The notes beneath the pieces are model-generated. The model made no database searches, had not been told where the DNA came from, and saw nothing but the letters and a program-made list of their open reading frames with translations. Below are positions 6,098 through 13,900 of a stretch of DNA of 20,957 nucleotides, in pieces. The translations under genes and the position numbers were made by a program. This stretch comes from B18-G4 sp003648575 (lineage in GTDB: Bacteria; Bacteroidota; Bacteroidia; Bacteroidales; B18-G4). The stretch spans positions 1 through 20,957 of the forward strand of contig JAOZTN010000049.1 in assembly GCA_029942245.1 (NCBI GenBank), read 5' to 3'. How positions within the stretch are numbered: the first letter of the stretch is position 1; every line of letters starts with the position of its first letter.

Positions 6098-7323
6098 TAT
6101 TTAAATCTGATCGCCTTCACAGGCGTTATCCTGCTAATCACAAAGGAGGGAATGATCAGCATCAGGGTGCAAAAAATAAAGATGCCAACATTAAAAATAA
6201 CGATGTAGGACCATGAGAGGTGGATGGGTACTGTCGACACATAATATGATTCGACTGGAAGGGGCACAAGGCTGAAATATGACTGCAACAGGCAGAGTCC
6301 GATGCCTATCACATTTCCCCAGAGTACTCCAATACCAATGATATATGCGGCATTATAAATAAATATCTTGCGGATGCTTGCATTCTTGGTTCCGAGGGCT
6401 TTGAGTATCCCTATCATATTTGTTTTCTCCAGGATAAGGATCAACAATGCAGAGATCATTGAAAAACCGGCCACTACAACCATAAGCACGATGATCACGA
6501 TCACATTCATATCCTGTAGCTCCAGCCAGCTGAAGATCTGCTCTCTGGTTTGCTTCACAGTCTCCGATTTAAGGTGATAACCAATGTGGGTCTTCAAGGT
6601 TTCCCCTATCTCCTCCACCCTGTCAAAATCTTCCACCAGCACCTCAAAACCGCTAATCATATTTTCATTCCAGTTATTCAGACGTTGTATCTGCCGGATA
6701 TCACCATAAATATACTGTGCATCAAAATCTTCAAATCCGGAGGAATATATACCGGCTATCCGAAACTTTCTCCCCCTGGGCTGCGTCTGCCCTTCCGTAA
6801 CAAAGTACATACGTACATCATCACCCATTGAAAATCCCATTTTAGAAGCAATAGTCGATGAGATCAGGATGTCGGTGGAGCGGACAGAATCATTGTAGAC
6901 AGGAATATTTCCTTCGAGCACCCAATCCTGCACCAATGTCCAATCGTGATCTCTCCCGACACCCTTGAGGATCACACCTTCCATTTGCTCCTCTGTCTTG
7001 ATAATCCCTCCTTTGGTAGCAAAAACCTGTATATGTCTCACACCATCAAGGGTATCGAGATGAGGGTAGAAAGGCTGGTCTATCAGAACTGCTGTCGATT
7101 CAAGGGATTTGTTAAAGTCATAACTACTAATCGTGATATGAGCGGCAAAGCCCGATACTTTTTCCCTGATCTCCTTCTGGAAACCCCTAAGAATGGAAAT
7201 GGCTACGATCATCACCGCCAGGCCGAGGGCAATGCTGATAATCCCGATACGAACAGCAGGACGGGAAAGGTTTTCCTTTTCCTTACCAATGATATGACGT
7301 GTTATGAAAAGCTCGAAATTCAT
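6097..7323 (-). CDS. LolC/LolE-type ABC transporter permease (FtsX family)
   Basis: This 408-residue inner-membrane permease is of the MacB/FtsX fold, most like LolC/LolE, which extract lipoproteins from the inner membrane for delivery to the outer membrane. One helix lies at about 25-46, then a periplasmic domain of about 220 residues. Three helices follow at about 273-298, 320-350 and 372-395, with the FtsX-type loop EKTNMIGILKALG after the second helix and a short basic cytoplasmic tail. The length and layout fit LolC/E. The partner ATPase (LolD) is not in the window. A perfect -7 element lies 21 nt upstream of its ATG. It converges on the permease remnant with a heptamer array between them. 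MacB- or FtsX-type roles cannot be excluded. Confidence 0.87.
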   Translation of the reverse strand: MNFELFITRHIIGKEKENLSRPAVRIGIISIALGLAVMIVAISILRGFQKEIREKVSGFAAHITISSYDFNKSLESTAVLIDQPFYPHLDTLDGVRHIQVFATKGGIIKTEEQMEGVILKGVGRDHDWTLVQDWVLEGNIPVYNDSVRSTDILISSTIASKMGFSMGDDVRMYFVTEGQTQPRGRKFRIAGIYSSGFEDFDAQYIYGDIRQIQRLNNWNENMISGFEVLVEDFDRVEEIGETLKTHIGYHLKSETVKQTREQIFSWLELQDMNVIVIIVLMVVVAGFSMISALLILILEKTNMIGILKALGTKNASIRKIFIYNAAYIIGIGVLWGNVIGIGLCLLQSYFSLVPLPVESYYVSTVPIHLSWSYIVIFNVGIFIFCTLMLIIPSFVISRITPVKAIRFK

Positions 7324-7344
7324 GTTTATTCCCTGCGGACACTA

Positions 7345-7352
7345 CAAATTTA
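7345..7352 (-). promoter_or_regulatory. Candidate -7 element for the LolC/E permease
   Basis: On the minus strand this reads TAAATTTG, an exact TAnnTTTG match, 21 nt before the ATG at 7323. The divergent lipoprotein gene starts only 17 bp away, so the intergenic region (45 bp) must hold two promoters. No clear -33 element was seen. Confidence 0.45.
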
Positions 7353-7368
7353 TTAAATTTAAGGCCTG

Positions 7369-8562
7369 ATGGACAGAATAAAATCTTTGATAGCCCTGTG
7401 TCTTGTATGTTTCAGCCTACAGGCATGCCTGCAAGAGAAGCTGAACGATGAGGCCACACTTATGAGTGGTGCCATGCAAACAGACATGTATTTGCCCGAT
7501 CTTCAGGGGAAAAAGATAGCCCTGGTTGCCAATCATGCTTCCCTGATAGCTGATGTACATCTGGCAGATACACTGCTCAGCCTGGGCGTTGATCTGATTA
7601 AAGTATTCGGCCCTGAGCATGGGTTTCGGGGAATAGCTGATGCAGGGGAATATGTAAAGGATGGCATAGACCTGAAAACCGGCATTCCGGTTGAATCACT
7701 CTATGGATCCAATAGAAAGCCCTCACAGGAAAGCCTCAAGGGCATTGATTTGATCCTTTTCGACCTGCAAGATGTGGGGGCACGCTTCTACACCTACATT
7801 TATACCCTGACATATGTGATGGAGGCAGCAGCAGAAGCCGGCATCCCCCTTATGGTGCTGGATCGTCCGAACCCCAATGGATTTTATATAGACGGACCGG
7901 TCATGGAAGATACATACACATCTTTTGTTGGCATGCATCCTGTACCCATCGTTTACGGTATGACCATTGCAGAATACGGAATGATGGTAAACGGGGAATA
8001 CTGGATGGCCGACAGCCTGCAATGCGATCTAAGGGTAGTCCCCTTGAAAAATTACGATCGCAAGAAACTCTACAAACTTCCCGTAAAGCCATCGCCCAAT
8101 CTTCCCGACTGGCAATCTGTGTATCTCTACCCATCATTATGCCTTTTTGAGGGCAGCGTGATGAGCGTTGGAAGAGGGACAGATCACCCTTTCAGCATTT
8201 ATGGACATCCTGATTTTTATATCGGCAGCTATGCTTTTACGCCCGAATCCCGCCCCGGGGCAAAAAACCCCAAATTGATGGGTGAACATTGTACCGGTCA
8301 GAACCTTAGTGCTTATGCAGAACACTACCGGGAAGCGGATGATCATTTCAACCTGCAATGGCTGATCGGAGCATATGAAGTTATGGGAACGGACACTGGC
8401 TTTTTTATTCCTTATTTTGAGAAGCTGGCAGGAACGGGAGAACTCAGGAAACAGATCATTTCAGGCACTCCCATTGATGAGATAAGGGCATCCTGGCAAG
8501 AAGATCTTGATAAGTTTAAGTTTATCAGGAAAAAGTACCTCATTTACGAGGATTTCGAATAA
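7369..8562 (+). CDS. NamZ/DUF1343-family lipoprotein, likely exo-beta-N-acetylmuramidase (GH171)
   Basis: This 397-residue envelope protein has a lipoprotein signal: a charged start, hydrophobic core and lipobox SLQAC with Cys20. DUF1343 enzymes such as Bacillus subtilis NamZ remove N-acetylmuramic acid from the non-reducing end of peptidoglycan fragments, serving cell-wall recycling. Family blocks seen in order are VANHASL, GPEHGFRG plus AGEYV, GIPVESLYG, LILFDLQDVGARFYTYIYTL, LDRPNPNG, IVYGMTIAEYGMMVNGE and YPSLCLFEGSVMSVGRGTDHPF. The length is typical of full-length members and nothing looks broken. The start at 7369 is set by the signal peptide. The gene ends exactly where the convergent aminotransferase begins its stop codon. 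The substrate assignment follows the family and has not been shown for this branch. Confidence 0.88.
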   Translation: MDRIKSLIALCLVCFSLQACLQEKLNDEATLMSGAMQTDMYLPDLQGKKIALVANHASLIADVHLADTLLSLGVDLIKVFGPEHGFRGIADAGEYVKDGIDLKTGIPVESLYGSNRKPSQESLKGIDLILFDLQDVGARFYTYIYTLTYVMEAAAEAGIPLMVLDRPNPNGFYIDGPVMEDTYTSFVGMHPVPIVYGMTIAEYGMMVNGEYWMADSLQCDLRVVPLKNYDRKKLYKLPVKPSPNLPDWQSVYLYPSLCLFEGSVMSVGRGTDHPFSIYGHPDFYIGSYAFTPESRPGAKNPKLMGEHCTGQNLSAYAEHYREADDHFNLQWLIGAYEVMGTDTGFFIPYFEKLAGTGELRKQIISGTPIDEIRASWQEDLDKFKFIRKKYLIYEDFE

Positions 8563-9762
8563 TTAATTGGTGCGACCGGGATAAACCTTCAACGCCTCTG
8601 CAAGGCATACCATTGCTTTTTTCAGGTCAGGTACATTCAGCACATAGCTGATCCTTACCTCATTTTTTCCTTTTCCCTTTGTTGAATAGAATCCGGAGGC
8701 CGGGGCAAGCATCAATGTAGCATTCTCGTATTCGAAATCTTCCAGCAGCCACTTGCAAAAGTGGTCACAATCTGATATGGGAAGCCTGGCCACAACATAA
8801 AATGCGCCTTTAGGTACGGGACAGTATGCTCCCGGCGTCTTGTTGATATATTCCACCACTACATCCCTACGGGCAAGGTATTCCTTTGTAACAGCTTCGA
8901 AATAGCTATCGGGCGTATCTACAGCAGCCTCTGCTGCCACCTGTCCGAAAGTTGGTGGGCTGAGCCTTGCCTGTGCAAACTTCAGCGCTGTACTCATCAC
9001 CTCCTTGTTCTTGGATATCATACAACCAATCCTGAAGCCACAGGCGCTGTAGCGCTTGCTCACTGAATCGATCATGATCACATTCTGCTCGATACCTTCC
9101 AGGAACATAGCTGAATAATGTGTATTCCCATCATAGCAAAATTCCCGGTACACTTCATCCGTAATGAGGAAGAGGTCGTATTTCTTTACAATATCCCTCA
9201 GTACTTCCAGCTCTTCCTTTGAATAAAGGTAACCGGTGGGGTTGTTCGGGTTACAGATCAGGATGGCCCTGGTCCTGTCAGTGATAGCTTTTTCAAACTC
9301 AGCGATAGGAGGAAGTGCAAATCCCGTCTCTATCTCAGAAAAGATAGGTACTACGTTTACACCGGCATTGATGGCAAAGCCATTATAATTGGCATAAAAT
9401 GGTTCAGGAATGATGATCTCATCACCGGTATCGAGACATGAATTCATGGCAAAGAGGATGGCCTCTGAGGCCCCTGCCCCTACGATGATATCATTTGGCT
9501 CGAGATTAATATCGAAGCGACTGTAATACTCACAAAGCTTTTCCCTGTATGAAAGTATCCCTGCTGAATGGCTGTAGGCCACTACCTTTTGATCGAAATT
9601 ACGAATAGCATTAAGTGCTATTTCCGGTGTTTCTATATCGGGTTGTCCGATATTGAGATGATAAACAGTGCGTCCTTTTTTCTTGGCTTCCTCAGCATAA
9701 GGAACAAGTTTACGAATCGGTGATTCGGGCATACGGTGCCCTTTTTGCGAGATATTAGGCAT
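8563..9762 (-). CDS. Class I aminotransferase, aspartate aminotransferase-like (PLP)
   Basis: This 399-residue fold-type I aminotransferase is expected to move amino groups between an amino acid and a 2-oxo acid in the cytoplasm. The PLP Schiff-base lysine is Lys236 in SVSKRYSACGFRIG. Asn174 lies in NPNNPTG, Asp202 in ITDEVYR holds the pyridine nitrogen, and the N-terminal LNIGQPD motif marks the aspartate/aromatic (I-gamma type) group. The substrate cannot be told from sequence. It has a terminator of the upstream gene 20 bp before its ATG, so it is probably transcribed on its own, though I found no exact -7 element. Its stop codon abuts that of the NamZ gene with no space. Confidence 0.9.
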   Translation of the reverse strand: MPNISQKGHRMPESPIRKLVPYAEEAKKKGRTVYHLNIGQPDIETPEIALNAIRNFDQKVVAYSHSAGILSYREKLCEYYSRFDINLEPNDIIVGAGASEAILFAMNSCLDTGDEIIIPEPFYANYNGFAINAGVNVVPIFSEIETGFALPPIAEFEKAITDRTRAILICNPNNPTGYLYSKEELEVLRDIVKKYDLFLITDEVYREFCYDGNTHYSAMFLEGIEQNVIMIDSVSKRYSACGFRIGCMISKNKEVMSTALKFAQARLSPPTFGQVAAEAAVDTPDSYFEAVTKEYLARRDVVVEYINKTPGAYCPVPKGAFYVVARLPISDCDHFCKWLLEDFEYENATLMLAPASGFYSTKGKGKNEVRISYVLNVPDLKKAMVCLAEALKVYPGRTN

Positions 9763-9781
9763 GGCGATTGAATTGGGTGAT

Positions 9782-9813
9782 AAAAAAACCCTCCAGGAAT
9801 AATCATGGAGGGT
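9782..9813 (-). terminator. Intrinsic terminator after the DUF1573 gene
   Basis: On the minus strand a perfect 7-bp stem (CCCTCCA at 9789-9795 pairing with TGGAGGG at 9806-9812, plus an A-T closing pair) with a 10-nt loop is followed by seven Ts (9788-9782). It lies 10 bp past the DUF1573 stop and upstream of the next minus-strand gene, separating the two units. Confidence 0.85.
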
Positions 9814-9822
9814 ATAATAATC

Positions 9823-10284
9823 TTATTTGCTTACCGGTGTTGCACCGGTGTTGGTTTCTTTCTCAGGCATAACCTCTGATGGCGCTTTTACCACCTTTCC
9901 TTTTATTCGAAGCTTGATCGGGTTATTGGATGCATTGCTGTATATGGTAACAGTCTTATTGAAAGGACCTACCCTGTTCGTAGTGTAGGTTACTTTTATC
10001 GCATCGCTCTTTCCCGGGAGGATGGGCTGCTTGGGCCATGTAGGTACCGTACAACCACAACTCGACTTCGGTCTTGAAAGGATCAGTGGTTCTTTTCCAT
10101 CATTGGAAAAAAGAAACTCACAACCACCGTCTGAGTTTTGTATGATAGTGCCATAATCGTGAACAACCTTATCAAAAGTGATCACGGGAGCATTCGGGTT
10201 TTCAACCTGCTCAGTACTTGTTTGGGCAGAAAGCTGGAAGGCCGCAAAAATAGTGAGGGCCAAAATAAACAATGACTTTTTCAT
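9823..10284 (-). CDS. DUF1573 secreted protein
   Basis: This 153-residue exported protein is of the DUF1573 family, common in Bacteroidota and with an immunoglobulin-like beta fold; its function is unknown. A Sec signal peptide covers residues 1-21 (cleavage after LSAQ or nearby). The conserved FDKVVHDYGTI block is at about 37-48 and the diagnostic SSCGCTVPTW at 74-83. It ends in a short polar tail. The length is that of single-domain members. A -7 element lies 34 nt upstream of its ATG, and a good intrinsic terminator follows, so it is probably monocistronic. It is divergent from the lipoprotein gene at 10407. Confidence 0.88.
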   Translation of the reverse strand: MKKSLFILALTIFAAFQLSAQTSTEQVENPNAPVITFDKVVHDYGTIIQNSDGGCEFLFSNDGKEPLILSRPKSSCGCTVPTWPKQPILPGKSDAIKVTYTTNRVGPFNKTVTIYSNASNNPIKLRIKGKVVKAPSEVMPEKETNTGATPVSK

Positions 10285-10317
10285 CCTAATCGATTTAATT
10301 GTTTGTTAAGAGAACTG

Positions 10318-10325
10318 CAAAATTA
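10318..10325 (-). promoter_or_regulatory. Candidate promoter of the DUF1573 gene
   Basis: On the minus strand TAATTTTG is an exact TAnnTTTG match. An ATTG, a partial -33 element, lies 20 nt upstream of it, close to the expected spacing. It is the best two-part promoter candidate in the window. Confidence 0.5.
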
Positions 10326-10365
10326 ATAATTATTGTATATAGATTCAATTTTCGAATATATTTTC

Positions 10366-10373
10366 TATCATTG
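10366..10373 (+). promoter_or_regulatory. Weak candidate -7 element of the lipoprotein gene
   Basis: TATCATTG differs from TAnnTTTG at one base. It lies 33 nt before the ATG at 10407, mirroring the 33-nt gap on the divergent DUF1573 side. No -33 element was found. Confidence 0.25.
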
Positions 10374-10406
10374 TAAACAAAAGTCATTCCATTATACACG
10401 TACATC

Positions 10407-10919
10407 ATGAAAAAAGTTTTTCTCCTTTTACTTATTGCTGCTTCTGCAAGCACCTTCTCATGCATGAACCAGACGAAAGAAGTCACCAGTGAGCCTATAG
10501 TCAGCACCGGCGTGGGCGCTACAGGACCTGATGCGATCATTTACAAGACAAAAGCCGAGTACAACAATCTGGTTCCTGTTATCATGAACGCTGAAAAAAC
10601 AAGTATTGTTTCCTTTCCGGGTCCACGAGACCTCAAATATAAGGGAGAGGTAGCTACTCCTACCCTCTTAGAGCAAGACTTCCTGCTCGATAATCGGGGG
10701 ATCACAGAAAATGTGGCCTTTCTTAGCACTACCTATGATGAGTACATGGCCCTCGACAAGGCCCCTGACAAAGAGGAACTCCTGGGCTTGATCATTGATA
10801 ATGATCCGCTTACAGAGATGTATAATTGCGGGAAACGTGCCATATATAAAGATGAAGCCGGAGAATTAAATGCCATCATTGCAAGTGGTGATTTCAGCAA
10901 ATTCAAGAAACTCAAATAG
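10407..10919 (+). CDS. Hypothetical lipoprotein
   Basis: I do not recognise the family of this 170-residue protein. Residues 1-19 form a lipoprotein signal peptide with lipobox TFSC (Cys19), so it is probably anchored in the envelope. After a Thr/Ser/Gly-rich linker (about 22-40) the protein is a compact mixed-charge domain. Notable points are a repeated AIIYK/AIYKDE theme at about 43-47 and 144-150, and a single further Cys at 141. Nothing suggests an enzyme. It stands between two unrelated genes, has its own start region and ends in a perfect palindrome that overlaps its TAG, so it is likely monocistronic. Confidence 0.8.
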   Translation: MKKVFLLLLIAASASTFSCMNQTKEVTSEPIVSTGVGATGPDAIIYKTKAEYNNLVPVIMNAEKTSIVSFPGPRDLKYKGEVATPTLLEQDFLLDNRGITENVAFLSTTYDEYMALDKAPDKEELLGLIIDNDPLTEMYNCGKRAIYKDEAGELNAIIASGDFSKFKKLK

Positions 10920-10947
10920 ACCTGGCAGGTTGGGGACCTGCCAGGTC
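10919..10947. repeat. Perfect 12-bp-arm palindrome with self-complementary arms
   Basis: GACCTGGCAGGT (10919-10930) and ACCTGCCAGGTC (10936-10947) are exact inverted partners around the 5-nt loop TGGGG. Each arm is itself an ACCTG-N-CAGGT near-palindrome. The first base is the G of the upstream stop codon. A T-run (10959-10964) comes only 11 bp later, so as a rho-independent terminator it is atypical. It may be a dispersed REP-like palindrome. It could still end or stabilise the lipoprotein transcript. Confidence 0.75.
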
Positions 10948-10966
10948 TCCGTTCATGCTTTTTTCT

Positions 10967-10974
10967 TAGCTTTG
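10967..10974 (+). promoter_or_regulatory. Candidate -7 element for the SLC12-like gene
   Basis: TAGCTTTG matches TAnnTTTG exactly and lies 20 nt before the ATG at 10995. It falls just after the palindrome, giving the large transporter its own start. No clear -33 element was seen. Confidence 0.45.
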
Positions 10975-10994
10975 TAATAAAGCAACACCCATAT

Positions 10995-13900
10995 ATGTCG
11001 GTACAGAAGAAATTCGGTGCATTTTCAGGGGTTTTCACACCTTCCATACTCACCATCCTGGGTGTTATCATGTATATGAGGATGGGATGGGTGGTTGGAC
11101 AGTCGGGCATCATCACTGCCATTGGCATCGTACTGCTGGCTCATGTGATCTCACTCTCGACCGGTCTCAGCATTGCCAGTATCGCCACTGATAAAAAGAT
11201 CAAAACGGGCGGCATCTACTATATGCTTTCCAGGAGCCTCGGCCTGCCCATGGGGGGATCCATCGGAATCACGATGTTTATCGGAACGGCCTTTAGCATT
11301 GCCCTTTACATCATTGGTTTCTGTGAAAACTTTTTGGGGATTGAGATGATCCGTGATATAACCGGCCTCGGGAATACCATACAGGATTTCCGTATCATGG
11401 GTAGCATCATGCTGGTCATCCTGGTCATTATTGCCTTCATCAGCACCTCCATTGCCATCAAAGCACAGTTTTTTATCCTTGGTGCTATTGTTCTTTCATT
11501 GGGATCTATCGGACTGGGCTTGTTCATGGGTGATGCTCCTGCCAGCGATAATGCAAGCTGGCTTCCGGTTACCGACGGAGTCTCTCTCACAACTGTATTT
11601 GCTATATTCTTCCCTGCCGTAACCGGCTTTACGGCCGGCGTAGCCATGTCGGGTGACCTGAAAAACCCGCAGAAAAGCATTCCATTTGGTACCATGGCAT
11701 CCATCATTACCGGCCTCATCGTTTATATTGCTCTTGCCCTGGCATTTGGTTTGCTTGTAGACAGAGAACTCCTGCTGACCGACAACAACTTCCTGATGAA
11801 GATCGCATGGTCGTCACCCCTGGTTGTAGCAGGTATCTGGGGAGCTACCTTATCGTCTGCCCTGGGTGGAATACTTGGGGGACCCCGCATTCTTCAGGCC
11901 ATGTCGCGCGACCGCATCACCCCAAAAGTCTTTGGAAAAGCTCACGGGGTGAATAATGAACCCAGGAATGCCCTCATCCTGACTTTCCTTATTGCAGAAG
12001 GTGGCATCCTTATCGGAGAACTTGATGTGATTGCTGCAGTGGTGAGTATGTTCTACATTGCAGCATATGGCTTTATCAACCTGGCATTTGCTCTGGAACG
12101 CTGGGCCAGTGCCGACTTCAGGCCCAGTTTCAGAATCTCCAAATGGGTTGGGATCATCGGTTTTGCAGCCTGCTTCGGGGTGATGTTCAAACTGGATACG
12201 CCCGTGATGTTCCTGGCACTGATTATACTGGCAGGGATATACCATTATATAAAAAGAAAAAACCTGGAGCTCGACTTCGGAGATGTATGGCAAAGCGTAT
12301 GGTCATCGATCGCACGCTCTATTTTGCATCGCATCGACCGCAAGGGGCTGGAAGAAAGAAACTGGAGGCCGAATGTGATCCTTTTCAGCGGAGGCAGCAA
12401 AAACCGGCCCCATCTTATGCAGTTTGGTAAAGACATTGTAGGGAACCAGGGATTTCTTTCAAACTTCGACCTTATCCTGAACAAATCATCCAACGTGCTC
12501 TTTAAAAAGCACCAGCAGGCTGTTGAAGATGAGTTGACTGAAGGCATGGAAGGGATGTTTACCCGCCGTCAGGAGTGCAAAGATATTTACGAAGGCATTG
12601 AGGCCATCTCTTCAACATATGGTTTTTCAGGCGTTGAACCGAACACTCTCCTATTTGGATGGGCCAGGCAGACAGAGAACCCAGTCCGCTTTGCACAAAT
12701 GATCCGCTCCCTGAGTGAGCTCGATCTCAACATCCTCATGATGGATTATGATAAACACCAAGGGTATGGCAAAAAGGAGATCATCGATGTTTGGTGCCGC
12801 GGGGGCGGAAACAACTGCAACCTGGTGCTATCCCTCATCAAATTCATGTGGTTATCAGAAAACTGGAAAAATGCACGTATCAGGATACTGATGATCAACC
12901 CGATCAATGATGAAAAAGAAAAGTTGATAGGCGATGTGGAAGGGGTTCTGGAAAGCATACGCATGGATGCAGAGATCAAGGTGATCAACAACCAGATAGA
13001 GAAACGTCCGGTGAATGAGCTCATAGAGGTGGAATCATCAAATTCCGACATCGTCTTTCTGGGCATTCCCGATATACGCGAAGGCGGTGAGCAAGACTAT
13101 GTAAATCAGGTTAACCGTTTGTGCGGAAACGTAGGAACTGTAGTACTCGTTAAAGCTTCATCTTATTTCAAAAATTTTGAGATAGGCCATAGTGGCGGGA
13201 TGGTCAAACAGGAAAAATCCGATTATACCGAAGGAGATATAGATCTTGTGATCAGCAGAAAGCTGAAAATACCGGAGATCGATTACCCGGACGACACTAC
13301 AGCATCTGAACAACTCAAAGTGATATATGATGAGGTTAAAGCCATGAACGAGGAGGTCTTTAACACTATGGTTGCCGACCTCTTCAACCTGAACCGTGCC
13401 GTATATGCCAATATCATTTCAAGCACGAATGACTTGCTGAAACAATTCAGATCCGAACTCCCTGCCATTAAAGGCAGTAAGCACTGGAAAGAGAGTATAA
13501 GCGAGGTTTACCGCAACATCTTCACAGAGATATCAGAAATCATCCGAAGGCAGGAAGAAGATGCTTTCAGTGAGCAGGAAGAGATTCTTCAGAGTGCCAT
13601 TGAGATTTATAAAGAAAAATGCAAAAACATTATCCTTCAGGCCCCCGAGATCCTGCACAAAGGAATTACACGTGCCGACCTGACGATAAAAAAAGGGGAT
13701 AGCTGGAAAACTTTACGCTACAAACTCAGAAAGCAGTTGCTCTATGGTTCTTTCAAGGGCACCAAAATACAAAAGGTTCGCTACAGAAAACTGATCGCCT
13801 CCCACTTCAACAAACAAATCTTTGCTGAACTCACAGAAGTATTCCAGAATTGGGGTATGATCAGCCTGCAGCAAGTCATTAAAACCCAGGGGGTAAATAA

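Noticed and set aside
7354..7361. -7 element for the NamZ-like gene (TAAATTTA)
   Set aside because: The last base does not match, and at 7 nt from the ATG it would leave almost no leader.
10919..10964. Plain rho-independent terminator
   Set aside because: The stem is strong but the T-run starts 11 bp after it, and the arms are themselves palindromic, so I list it as a palindromic repeat with possible terminator effect.
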